From Brevibacillus formosus (GTDB taxonomy: Bacteria > Bacillota > Bacilli > Brevibacillales > Brevibacillaceae), in contig NZ_PXZL01000009.1 in the NCBI RefSeq assembly GCF_003013405.1, positions 62,001-126,000 of the forward strand: DNA of 64,000 nt, in the 5' to 3' direction. The position numbers and the translations under genes are program-made. Shown piece after piece: positions 16,686 to 25,090 of the stretch. Under the pieces are notes generated by a model. It ran no database searches and was not told the DNA's origin. It saw only the letters and a list, made by a program, of their open reading frames with translations. Every line of letters begins with the position of its first letter. The first letter of the stretch is position 1.

Positions 16686-16744
16686 CACGTATATACGTGA
16701 TCTTCAATCAAACTGTATATAGTTCAGGTCAGACACTATATAGT
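16686..16744. promoter_or_regulatory. Palindrome array, candidate operators of the XRE-cupin regulator
   Basis: CACGTATATACGTG (16686-16699) is a perfect 14-base palindrome. AACTGTATATAGTT (16711-16724) is nearly so. ACTATATAGT (16735-16744) is a perfect 10-base palindrome. Their centres are 25 and 22 bases apart, roughly two helical turns each, between the divergent starts at 16652 and 16769. Confidence 0.6.
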
Positions 16745-16768
16745 CCAAAATATACGAAAAGAGGCACT

Positions 16769-16999
16769 ATGTCTATGGAAAACACGATTTTATCAGGCGT
16801 TCATCAAGCGGTTAGTGATACTCCCCTGGTTCATCTTTTTAGTCTTACGGAAAATCTCGCTGGATATGTTACTAGAGAACTGGCAAGAAAAGAAGGAATA
16901 TTCATCTTCGCATGATTTTCTTCAGGAGCAAATGTTGCGGCTGTCTTACTCCTTTATTCATGTTGCCCCTTGAATCTCAAGTTACTTGAGGTTTTATAA
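16769..16999 (+). pseudogene. Remnant of a cysteine-synthase-fold PLP enzyme
   Basis: From ATG 16769 the frame begins like a cysteine synthase/threonine synthase N-terminus (VHQAVSDTPLVHLFSLTENL). It then jumps directly to what is normally the C-terminal part of the fold (LARKEGIFI) and hits TGA at 16913. Past the stop the same frame continues FSSGANVAAVLLLY, which resembles the conserved SSGAN element near the C-terminus, and ends at TAA 16999. Most of the central catalytic domain is missing, so this is an internally deleted, non-functional copy. It is the natural target of the facing XRE-cupin regulator. Confidence 0.65.
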
Positions 17000-17020
17000 T
17001 TGGTTTGGAGGTGTTGTAAC

Positions 17021-18037
17021 ATGCACGCAAAGGCGAGGAACAGATCAGACACCACACAAAATCAACAGAATGATCAAACAACAAAGGACGCAAAGTTCTC
17101 CATAGGACAAGTGGCGAAAATGACAGGGTCTTCTGTACCCACTGTTCGTTATTATGACGAGATCGGCCTGCTTTCCCCTGCTGAGATAACTCCTGGAGGT
17201 CACCGTATGTATACGGCAGAGGAAATATGGCGGTTAAAACTGATCCTAACCCTTCGCTATTTAAACTTTGGCATTGATGAGATAAAGAGAATGCTAGCTG
17301 GGGATATCCCTGTTGATATGGCGATAGAATGGCAAATCGAAGCTTTGGACCTCCAAATGCGCACACTTGCCAGCATGAAATCCATTTTGGAACAAACAAA
17401 AAAGAGTGAGGGTGATTCTTTGAGCTATATGCACGAGCTAATAGAATCCATTTCCGAAGATGCATTGGAACGGGAAAAGTTTATTTTGGAAAAAATGTTT
17501 TCATCCGTTTTTCCTGAACAATTTCCGGTTGAATGGCGAGAGATAGTTTTACTAGGGGTTAACATCTCTTCGTTGCTGGAAGGCAAGCTTTCGGCAGCGC
17601 AAACAGCTGCATTAAATGAGCTGGAGGAAATGTTTAATGATCCACAAATTGTCCGGGAGATGAGGCATGATGTTATGTCCTTCCTGGAAGTAGTTCACCT
17701 GCCTAAAATCAGTGTTGAGATGTGGACTGCCAGAATGCTTAAAAACCATAAACAGCTGTTGAAAGCAGCGGAGCAATATGCAACTCCAGACAGTCCTGTC
17801 GTACAGGCGAATATTCAAGAGTATGTGTTGCTGTTTGCCGATGTTGAAGAACTCCCTGTCTCGCAGTCTTTTTTCCGTCGATTTGCTGAAAGGTTGCTTT
17901 CAAACCAATCCGAAAATCTGGAACGCTTCCGAAGAATTTGTTCAATCCTGTACCCTGGTCTGCAATCGTATATGAAAACAAATGAATTATTCTACCAAGC
18001 ATTACAGTGGAAGCTTCAACAAATGGATAAAGAGTAA
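17021..18037 (+). CDS. MerR-family transcriptional regulator
   Basis: A 338-residue protein. An unusual basic and glutamine-rich leader of about 25 residues precedes a MerR winged helix (FSIGQVAKMTGSSVPTVRYYDEIGLL, residues about 27-95). A coiled linker and a long helical C-terminal domain of unknown ligand follow. ATG 17021 is supported by TTGGAGGTG about ten bases upstream. It precedes a peptide-binding lipoprotein and two serine hydrolases on the same strand and probably controls them. It is longer than metal-sensing MerR proteins and has no recognisable metal-binding cysteine cluster. An organic ligand such as a peptide is therefore more likely. Confidence 0.88.
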   Translation: MHAKARNRSDTTQNQQNDQTTKDAKFSIGQVAKMTGSSVPTVRYYDEIGLLSPAEITPGGHRMYTAEEIWRLKLILTLRYLNFGIDEIKRMLAGDIPVDMAIEWQIEALDLQMRTLASMKSILEQTKKSEGDSLSYMHELIESISEDALEREKFILEKMFSSVFPEQFPVEWREIVLLGVNISSLLEGKLSAAQTAALNELEEMFNDPQIVREMRHDVMSFLEVVHLPKISVEMWTARMLKNHKQLLKAAEQYATPDSPVVQANIQEYVLLFADVEELPVSQSFFRRFAERLLSNQSENLERFRRICSILYPGLQSYMKTNELFYQALQWKLQQMDKE

Positions 18038-18127
18038 TTATACGCTTTGTGACAGCTTGCGAAGGAGGTGAAATTGTCATCATCGGAAGTTTCAAAAAGA
18101 AAAGGGTAGGAGGTGGCATGCTGACAC

Positions 18128-19744
18128 ATGAAGAAAAACAAGCGAAAAACGTACAGTGTCTATTGGGGGGGATTTGTCACGCTATGTATGTTCTTGGTGG
18201 TTGGTTGCAGTACGCAAACAACTGTGCCAGCCGAGCAACAGGAGGGCTCTAAACCCAAAACGGGCGGAACGATTACAGTAGCGTACCCTTATGAACCGGA
18301 TACGCTAGATGCTCACATGTCTTCTGGACCTGCTGGGGTCTATACCTGGTTGCTCGGTGGATCACTGCTGTATAAGGATCCTGCCACAAACGAATACAAG
18401 CCTTTTCTGGCAAGTGACTATAAAATTTCTGAGGATGGCAAAACGTGGACCTTCACTATTCGTTCCGGGATTACTTTTCAAGATGGGACAACTCTGACTG
18501 CAAAAAGCTTTAAGGAAACCTTCGATCGTGCTCTCAATCCGCAGACAAAAGCAAAAACAGCCGCTGAAGTAATGGCCCCAATAAAAAGTGTGAAAGCGCC
18601 AGACGATCAGACCCTCGTCCTGGAACTACACGAACCAAATACTGCCTTCCTCGATTCGCTAGGGAATTCTATTACGCAGCCGTTATCGTTGAAAGCGATT
18701 GAAAAGGCAGGAGAGGATTACGGCCGGAGTCCTGTGGGAGTGGGGCCGTGGAAGTTTGAGAGCTGGAAAACGGGCGAAGGTGTCACCTATGTTAGAAATG
18801 ACGCTTTTCAATGGGGAGAGCCATATTATGAAAATCAAGGTCCTCCAAGAGCCGACAAGCTTGTTATAAAAGCGATTGCTGACAGCCAACTCAGGTTGTC
18901 AGCGCTAGAGAGTGGTGCGATCGATGTAGCAACCGAAATACCTGTGAAAGACGCGGGATATTATCGGAATAATCCGAAATATAAAGTGATAGAGCGCTTA
19001 CGCCCTGGGCTGGGTTTATTGATGGAGATGAATTTGAGGCGACCGCCGTTTGAAGATATTCAGGTGAGAAAAGCATTTCATATGTTCATCAATAAAGAAG
19101 CCATTGTCCAAGCTGTTATGCAGGGAGAAGGGGAAGTAGCCCATATGCCGTTATCTCCATCGACGCTAGGGTATGATAAATCCTTAGAAAAGTACAGGTA
19201 CGCGTATAATGTGAACGAAGCCAAGAAATTGTTGGACGATGGTTGGAAAGTAAATGGAAGTGGTGTGAGAGAAAAGGACGGAAAAACACTGAGTTTGAAT
19301 TTACTCAGTACCGCAGATTTTCACAAGGAAGCCCAATTGCTCCAAGCCATGCTGGGAGAGGCTGGAATCAACGTAATGATACAGAATCTAGAAATAGCAG
19401 GGTACATGCAGGAAGTCGTCAAAGGAAATTTTGATGTAACGTTGATATCGGGCGCCTATGAAGACCCTGATATTTTATACTTCTATTTTCATTCCAGCGG
19501 GGCCTACAACCTGTCTGGTGTAAAAGATGACAAACTGGATGCTCTCTTATTGAAAGGGCGTACAACCATACAGACTGATGCCAGAAAGCAAGTGTATATG
19601 GATGTACAAAAGCATCTGATTGAGCAAGCGTATGTTGTCCCTCTCTATTACGATAAGACCTTTACTGTCATAAATTCTCGAGTAAAAGGAGTAAAGTGGA
19701 CATCTGTCATGCCGACATATAATGACAGCTGGATCGAGAAGTAA
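18128..19744 (+). CDS. Peptide ABC transporter binding lipoprotein (SBP_bac_5)
   Basis: A 538-residue lipoprotein. A basic N-terminus is followed by a membrane stretch and lipobox LVVGC (Cys near residue 27). Family landmarks are EPDTLDAH, the WTFTIRSGITFQDGTTLTA region and GVGPWKFESW. It is a clear paralogue of the binding protein at 35450-37093: both share DGKTWTF, PVGVGPWK, ENQGPPR/KNQGPPR and PDILF/PDILYF. No permease or ATPase gene follows, so it may deliver ligand to a transporter encoded elsewhere, perhaps the one at 38.5-42.3 kb. The ATG overlaps the GGAGGTGG region at about 18110. Confidence 0.92.
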   Translation: MKKNKRKTYSVYWGGFVTLCMFLVVGCSTQTTVPAEQQEGSKPKTGGTITVAYPYEPDTLDAHMSSGPAGVYTWLLGGSLLYKDPATNEYKPFLASDYKISEDGKTWTFTIRSGITFQDGTTLTAKSFKETFDRALNPQTKAKTAAEVMAPIKSVKAPDDQTLVLELHEPNTAFLDSLGNSITQPLSLKAIEKAGEDYGRSPVGVGPWKFESWKTGEGVTYVRNDAFQWGEPYYENQGPPRADKLVIKAIADSQLRLSALESGAIDVATEIPVKDAGYYRNNPKYKVIERLRPGLGLLMEMNLRRPPFEDIQVRKAFHMFINKEAIVQAVMQGEGEVAHMPLSPSTLGYDKSLEKYRYAYNVNEAKKLLDDGWKVNGSGVREKDGKTLSLNLLSTADFHKEAQLLQAMLGEAGINVMIQNLEIAGYMQEVVKGNFDVTLISGAYEDPDILYFYFHSSGAYNLSGVKDDKLDALLLKGRTTIQTDARKQVYMDVQKHLIEQAYVVPLYYDKTFTVINSRVKGVKWTSVMPTYNDSWIEK

Positions 19745-19771
19745 CTACATGTCAACAAAGGAGAGAAGCGC

Positions 19772-21208
19772 ATGCAAAATAACGAATGGATGGATTCCTT
19801 TGAACAGTATGCTCAAGAATGGATAACAAAAGGTCAGGTTCCAGGTGTTTGTATGGGAATAGCAAAGGATGGTCAAATCTTTTACAGTAACGGATTTGGT
19901 TTCCGTGATGTGGAACAGCAGTTAGGGGTTACGATCGATACGGTATTTGGAATTGGATCGATAACAAAATCCTTTACCTGTGTGGCGGTTATGCAATTAC
20001 AAGAAGCGGGTAAGTTATCCGTGCATGACCCTGTTGTCAAATACTTGCCGGAATTTCGTCTGAAAAATCTTGATGTAGGGCAAATCACGATTCATCATTT
20101 TATGACGAATACGAGTGGAATTCCTCCCTTGCCAACCTTTTATGCAAGTGTGATGCGAAGCTTGGAAGAGAATGAGGTAGAAGACCATCCATTTCTGCAA
20201 AACCAGACAGATGATGTGGTACCAATCGATACGTACGAAGACCTGATGAATGTAATCGCTACCTTAGATTTAGAGCTTTTAGGGCCACCAGGGACAGAGT
20301 TCAGTTATTCTAATGATGGTTTTGCCTTGCTGGGAGCGATCATTGAACGCGTCAGCGGGAAGTCGTATGAGGCTTATGTCAAGGAGCATATCATAGATCC
20401 AATCGGGATGGAGCACACAAGCTTTTTTCTGGAAGAGCTGAATGGCTACGAGAATATTACAAAGCTGTATATCATGCGGGACAAAGGCGATCACAAGGAA
20501 GTGATTCCATCTCCGAATTGGTGGGACACTCCCACTTCTCGGGCGGCAGGATTTTTAAAATCAACGGTGCGGGATATGTTGCGATATACGGACATGTTCT
20601 GCAAAGGTGGGCTTACAGCCGGGGGAAATCGTATCATGACACCTGAAAGTGTACAACGAATGATAACCCCGTACTTTCCGACTGAGTTGGTACCTGGTCA
20701 ATTTTACGGGTACGGATTGGTAATCACTTCTGACTACTACGGAAAAAAGTTAGTGGAACATAGTGGTGGTATTAAAGGGGTTACGGCTCAGATGTGCTTT
20801 TTTCCCGAAACAGGACTGGCCGGAGTGGCACTGTCCAATCTAGAATTGTCGCCGGTTCTGGCGGTTATGTTGGGTGCGCTAAATAGTCTGGAAAACCGCC
20901 CTCCTGAATCCTCTCATCTGGTTAGCAAGATTGATTTCCTAACCGAGGAAGAAATGAATCAATTCGTGGGGGATTATCATTCCAGTGAGTTTGGGACAGT
21001 GCCGATCCGATTGGAAAATGATCAGCTGATACTCTCCTTTTTGGGAGAAAACTATGTAATGAAGCCGTTTGCTGAAGATATCTTTGTAATCCGGGCTTTT
21101 GGGACAGATTTCTCGGCACGCTTTATCAGAGTTGGGAAGAACGAGATTGTTCGAATGGCTTTTACGGGGAGACAATTTACAAAAACGAGTGGGGGAAACG
21201 AAAAATGA
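19772..21208 (+). CDS. Serine hydrolase, class C beta-lactamase/D-aminopeptidase family
   Basis: A 478-residue protein of the penicillin-binding serine hydrolase superfamily. The nucleophile motif is SITK (Ser63, Lys66), the second motif Tyr179-Ser-Asn, and the KTG-like third motif HSGG at His330. No signal peptide is visible, so it probably works in the cytoplasm. A C-terminal beta-rich domain (about 380-478) resembles the extra domain of D-aminopeptidase-like enzymes. It follows the lipoprotein gene after 27 bases with AAAGGAGAG upstream. It is paralogous to the hydrolase at 37122-38423, which also follows a paralogous lipoprotein. Substrate is unknown; a peptide or amide is likely. Confidence 0.9.
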   Translation: MQNNEWMDSFEQYAQEWITKGQVPGVCMGIAKDGQIFYSNGFGFRDVEQQLGVTIDTVFGIGSITKSFTCVAVMQLQEAGKLSVHDPVVKYLPEFRLKNLDVGQITIHHFMTNTSGIPPLPTFYASVMRSLEENEVEDHPFLQNQTDDVVPIDTYEDLMNVIATLDLELLGPPGTEFSYSNDGFALLGAIIERVSGKSYEAYVKEHIIDPIGMEHTSFFLEELNGYENITKLYIMRDKGDHKEVIPSPNWWDTPTSRAAGFLKSTVRDMLRYTDMFCKGGLTAGGNRIMTPESVQRMITPYFPTELVPGQFYGYGLVITSDYYGKKLVEHSGGIKGVTAQMCFFPETGLAGVALSNLELSPVLAVMLGALNSLENRPPESSHLVSKIDFLTEEEMNQFVGDYHSSEFGTVPIRLENDQLILSFLGENYVMKPFAEDIFVIRAFGTDFSARFIRVGKNEIVRMAFTGRQFTKTSGGNEK

Positions 21209-22290
21209 CACTGCGAGCAAACGTAAGTGATGAAAGATGCCGACAGCTTGATGAGCTTTTTTCTACCATTGCCAAACAAAACAATTGGAGCGGCAACATC
21301 TTGATTTTGGAAGAAGGAAAACCTTTTTATCAAAATTCCATAGGAATGGCCAATCTAGAAACAGCTGAGAGATTGTCACCGCATTCTGTATTTGAACTTG
21401 CATCGGTTTCCAAGGCGTTTACGGCAATGGGCATCATGATCTTGCAAGAGCAGGGGAAGCTCGACTATGGAGATAAAGTAGACAGCGTCTTTCCAGATTT
21501 TCCTTATACTGATATTACTGTAGAGGATCTACTTCTGCACACATCCGGTTTGCCAGATTACATGGAGTTATTTTCCCAATATTGGGATAAATCACAGATC
21601 GCTACGAATCAGGACATACTCGAACAGCTAATCAAGCATCGCCCCAACGTCTTATTTCTACCCAATGAAAAGTATGAGTACAGTAATACTGGCTATGCTT
21701 TATTGGCTTCTATCGTAGAACACGTAGCCGATACACCATTTGCTGATTTCTTGCAGCAACACATTTTTCAACCACTAGATATGCAGCATACGAAAGTATA
21801 CAACCGAAGATATTCTCCTGAGTCGATCCAGCATTATGCCTATGGATATTTGTATTCTTCTCAATCGGAAGCATTCGTGTTACCGGATGAATCAAGCGAG
21901 CAGGATTTTGTCATTTATCTGGATGGCATTCAGGGAGACGGCGCGGTCAGTTCAACACTGGATGACTTGCGTAAGTGGGACAGAGCTCTTTACACAGAAA
22001 AGCTGGTCAAAAAAGCGGCACTGGAGAGAGCGTTTTCCCCAGTGCAGCTTGCTGACAACAGTCTATCTCATTATGGATATGGCTGGCGGCTGCGTGAAGA
22101 TCAGGTGACGGGAAAAGTCGTGCATCACGGCGGAAGCTGGCCGGGGTATAGAAGCTGGCTAAGACGTTACATTCAAAAAGATAAAACAATTATTTATCTC
22201 ACAAACGTGGATCAGGAACGGGAGTGGACGGAAAAAGTAGTAGAGGCAGTCGAGAATATTTTATTTGAACAACCGTATGTGATGCCGTAG
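21205..22290 (+). CDS. Serine hydrolase, beta-lactamase family
   Basis: A 361-residue second member of the same superfamily, with SVSK (Ser67, Lys70), YSNTGYALL near 158 and HHGGSWPGY near 309. It lacks the C-terminal extension of its neighbour, and its sequence differs enough to suggest a different substrate. Its start overlaps the stop of the preceding gene (ATGA at 21205-21208), so the two are translationally coupled. No signal peptide is seen. Confidence 0.9.
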   Translation: MTLRANVSDERCRQLDELFSTIAKQNNWSGNILILEEGKPFYQNSIGMANLETAERLSPHSVFELASVSKAFTAMGIMILQEQGKLDYGDKVDSVFPDFPYTDITVEDLLLHTSGLPDYMELFSQYWDKSQIATNQDILEQLIKHRPNVLFLPNEKYEYSNTGYALLASIVEHVADTPFADFLQQHIFQPLDMQHTKVYNRRYSPESIQHYAYGYLYSSQSEAFVLPDESSEQDFVIYLDGIQGDGAVSSTLDDLRKWDRALYTEKLVKKAALERAFSPVQLADNSLSHYGYGWRLREDQVTGKVVHHGGSWPGYRSWLRRYIQKDKTIIYLTNVDQEREWTEKVVEAVENILFEQPYVMP

Positions 22291-22304
22291 CCATTGCTAG
22301 TTAC

Positions 22305-22346
22305 ATAAAAAGAGAGGAGCCGCCATTTACGGTTCCTCTTTTTTTC
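22305..22346. terminator. Bidirectional terminator between converging genes
   Basis: AAAAAGAGAGGAGCCG pairs with CGGTTCCTCTTTTTTT around a seven-base loop. A runs on one side and T runs on the other allow termination in both directions. Confidence 0.9.
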
Positions 22347-22349
22347 GAT

Positions 22350-24407
22350 CTACACAAGCATTTTTTTCACCAACTGTGTCCGGTTGCTGACATCCATCTT
22401 TTCAAAAATCGATTTCAAATGCTTTTTCACCGTGACTTCGCTTAGATACAAGCGGGCAGCAATTTCCGCGTTTGTTAATCCCTCTAGCACAAGGGCGGCT
22501 ACCTCCCGTTCTCGTGCCGTCAGCATGCTCATGTCCAGTGAGGTGACCGTGTTCTGTGAAGCTGGTTGAGCAAGTGATGGAACTGCTTGTTCTTCCAGTC
22601 GCAAATCCGCATCCAATCCAGATCGCTTAAGCAGCTTTTGCAAGTAAGCGGGCAAATGCTCACCTTGCGTATCACGAAAAAATACGAGCGTGGGTGTTAC
22701 ACCGTCGTAGTTGGTGTGGGTGGCAAATTCGGCAATATCAAATCCCAAACTTTCATGGGCGGCTTTGAAAAAAGGAAATGGTGCAGGTGAACACAACAAA
22801 AACTCTCCAGTGAACATCAAGCCGTGGAGCATATGGCCAATGGCTGTATGCTGGGAAACATCCTCGTAATCGTCTTGATGAATCGTGTGAATGAACCAGC
22901 CTGCCCGTGTGTGTTCTGGTACCTTGAACCGTTCTAGCTCTTGTTTGGATAGAGCAGTGAAATAGGAACGGGAGCCGGAATGTTCCATCAGGTAAGGAAG
23001 GGTTTTTTCGTTGATGGGAACAACTGCGGCAAGTGCTGAGATCGCTCCGTTTTCATTGCGCAAAACGCGAAGTACGTCATAACCCAGAGAGAATAGACGG
23101 TCATGATCAAGCCAATTCAATGGGTACAAGGTTTGTTCTGCTGTCAGGTGAAAATCAAAATGGCGGTTTGTATGCGGATCAAACAGCTTGATCGTTTTAG
23201 AGGAGGGACAGTGCCGCTGATTGCGGATATACTCTAGCAGTTCTTCCCGATGACCAGTGTGGATCGATTCGAATGGTTTAGGTAATGGGTCGAACCAATT
23301 TAAAAAGGCGCGAATGAGTGCGTCACCCAGAAAGAAGGTCAGCTCCAAAGCCTCTGGTGTGCGGACCGAATGGGCTGACTTGGTAAACTTCTCATAATAG
23401 TAGTGAACGGCACGCTTCTGCAAATCAGCAAAATGAAGCGGAGTACGTGCCCGCATATCCTGGGCGATGGCTTCTCTCATCAAAGAATGAATCGTCCAGC
23501 CGCTGTCCACTTTCCGTACAAACGAAAATCGAATCAGTTGGAAAAACTCGGACGCCGTAATTTCCCTTTTCAATAAAAAAGACAGATTATCCTGATTGAA
23601 GTGACGCAATACGGCAGCAGCTTCCACGAGCGGACGCAAATGGTCGCCGGGAACTTCGCGCAGCCATTGACTCACGACAAATGGCAGCGTGTCCATTTCC
23701 TCATGAAAAGCACCGTTTCCTTCTTGATCTTTCGGTTGCAAGGTAAAAGAAAGCAATGAAAGGGTAAGGGGATGCCCTTTGGAGCGACGCCACATTTCTT
23801 GGATGATAGGCGGTTCAAAAATGTGACAGTAATGCGCATACCGCTCGACGGCATCGTAAGGTAGATGGGACAAAGGGACCCTGCTGATAAAGTACCGCCA
23901 ACCGGGCGAAAGAAGCCAAGCTTCAGACAGCGGATGCCGCCCTGCGATCACGATCAGGATATTCGCGCTTAATCGTTTGAAAAAATATTCGCGCAGCCAA
24001 TGGTCCAAACCGTCCAAGTTCTCGTAAATGTCGAGAAAGAGGACGAGTCTCTGATCAGCTGCTTTTTCATTCAGCTTCGAAACACATTCCTCCAACAATC
24101 GGGCAGGATGCTGCTCTTCTCTCTTATGATAAACGTGCAATGCCTGCAAAATATGCAGGCAAAAATCAGAGGGCGTGTGCCAAAATTGCTCGCTGTCCAA
24201 AGAAAGAGTAGCTGCTTGACGCAGATGAGCTTGCCTCTTAAGCTCGTCGAGCAAATAGCTTTTTCCTACGCCTGCGGTCCCGAAGAGATTCATGATTTTT
24301 TTGGAGCGCCGCTCATCCGCAAGCAGCTTCAAAAAATGAAGGACTTCCTCGGTTCGTCCTACCAACAGACGACTTTCCAGCTCTTCAAGGCTATCCTGAT
24401 AATTCAT
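22350..24407 (-). CDS. AAA/STAND ATPase-LuxR transcriptional regulator
   Basis: A 685-residue MalT-like regulator. The N-terminal NTPase domain has Walker A GTAGVGKS (about residues 43-50) and a Walker B-like LVLFLDIYENLD near 120-135. A helical middle region and a sensor-like domain follow. The C-terminal LuxR helix-turn-helix (about 628-685) has LTAREREVAALVLEGLTNAEIA and VKKHLKSIFEKM. Such proteins are signal-controlled molecular switches. It is divergent from the VOC gene at 24596 and the large SGNH gene beyond. Between them is an inverted repeat GGATAC/GTATCC. The inducer is unknown. Confidence 0.88.
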   Translation of the reverse strand: MNYQDSLEELESRLLVGRTEEVLHFLKLLADERRSKKIMNLFGTAGVGKSYLLDELKRQAHLRQAATLSLDSEQFWHTPSDFCLHILQALHVYHKREEQHPARLLEECVSKLNEKAADQRLVLFLDIYENLDGLDHWLREYFFKRLSANILIVIAGRHPLSEAWLLSPGWRYFISRVPLSHLPYDAVERYAHYCHIFEPPIIQEMWRRSKGHPLTLSLLSFTLQPKDQEGNGAFHEEMDTLPFVVSQWLREVPGDHLRPLVEAAAVLRHFNQDNLSFLLKREITASEFFQLIRFSFVRKVDSGWTIHSLMREAIAQDMRARTPLHFADLQKRAVHYYYEKFTKSAHSVRTPEALELTFFLGDALIRAFLNWFDPLPKPFESIHTGHREELLEYIRNQRHCPSSKTIKLFDPHTNRHFDFHLTAEQTLYPLNWLDHDRLFSLGYDVLRVLRNENGAISALAAVVPINEKTLPYLMEHSGSRSYFTALSKQELERFKVPEHTRAGWFIHTIHQDDYEDVSQHTAIGHMLHGLMFTGEFLLCSPAPFPFFKAAHESLGFDIAEFATHTNYDGVTPTLVFFRDTQGEHLPAYLQKLLKRSGLDADLRLEEQAVPSLAQPASQNTVTSLDMSMLTAREREVAALVLEGLTNAEIAARLYLSEVTVKKHLKSIFEKMDVSNRTQLVKKMLV

Positions 24408-24476
24408 CGCATCACCTGCTCCATCACAAGGTTTTACCTTTTTCTTCCTACGATTTTACTATGCTTCTTTTGTACT

Positions 24477-24519
24477 GGATACTCCTATTTATCGCACGGG
24501 TATCCTTTTGGATGTATCC
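24477..24519. promoter_or_regulatory. GGATAC/GTATCC repeats in the divergent intergenic region
   Basis: GGATAC (24477-24482) faces GTATCC (24500-24505), and a further GTATCC lies at 24514-24519. They sit between the LuxR-type regulator and the VOC gene and could be its operator. Evidence is limited to the symmetry. Confidence 0.35.
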
Positions 24520-24595
24520 TTTCGAGTAATATCGAAACCTGTATTCCCGGTGTTAGGATGAAACAGGCGAGTCAATACGAAAGGATGGAGGGAAC

Positions 24596-25021
24596 ATGTC
24601 AAAGCTAAGCCGCTTGGGTCACATTTCCTTATATGCGCATGATGTTCGCAGATTGGCCTCTTTTTATGAAACCGCACTTGAATTGGCAGTGGTGAACCAT
24701 AGCGACGAAACGGCATGCTTGGCGATTGATCCGCAATCGGGCAGGCAAGATTTGCTCATCCTGAACAATCCGCATCATGTGCATCTGGCATTTTGGGTAG
24801 ATACGTTAGATCACTTCAAGGAAGTGTGGAGGAGGCTGACGGATCACGGTATTTTGGCACATGGTCCGTATGTGGAGAGCGAATATGCACGTTTTTCTTT
24901 TCTTGATCCGGAAGGCAATCAGGTGGAGATCATATGGGCGCATCGAGGGGAAATACCTCATCCACACAGAAGAAAAATCAGCTTTCGGGAGTTAGAGAAA
25001 TTCGGCGTTAGCCAAGAATGA
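24596..25021 (+). CDS. VOC/glyoxalase-family protein
   Basis: A 141-residue protein with paired beta-alpha-beta modules of the vicinal oxygen chelate fold: LGHISLYAHDVRRLASFYE at the start, HVHLAFWVDTLDHF in the middle and FLDPEGNQVEIIW near the end. The His, His and Glu positions needed for metal binding are present. It resembles catechol-dioxygenase-like or glyoxalase proteins, but its substrate cannot be told. It lies 69 bases before the large SGNH gene on the same strand and may be co-transcribed with it. Confidence 0.88.
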   Translation: MSKLSRLGHISLYAHDVRRLASFYETALELAVVNHSDETACLAIDPQSGRQDLLILNNPHHVHLAFWVDTLDHFKEVWRRLTDHGILAHGPYVESEYARFSFLDPEGNQVEIIWAHRGEIPHPHRRKISFRELEKFGVSQE

Positions 25022-25090
25022 TCGTCCGTGCAATGAAGACTGGCTCGCACAAACTATTTCATTCATGGTGATAAGGGAGAGGAAAAAAGA

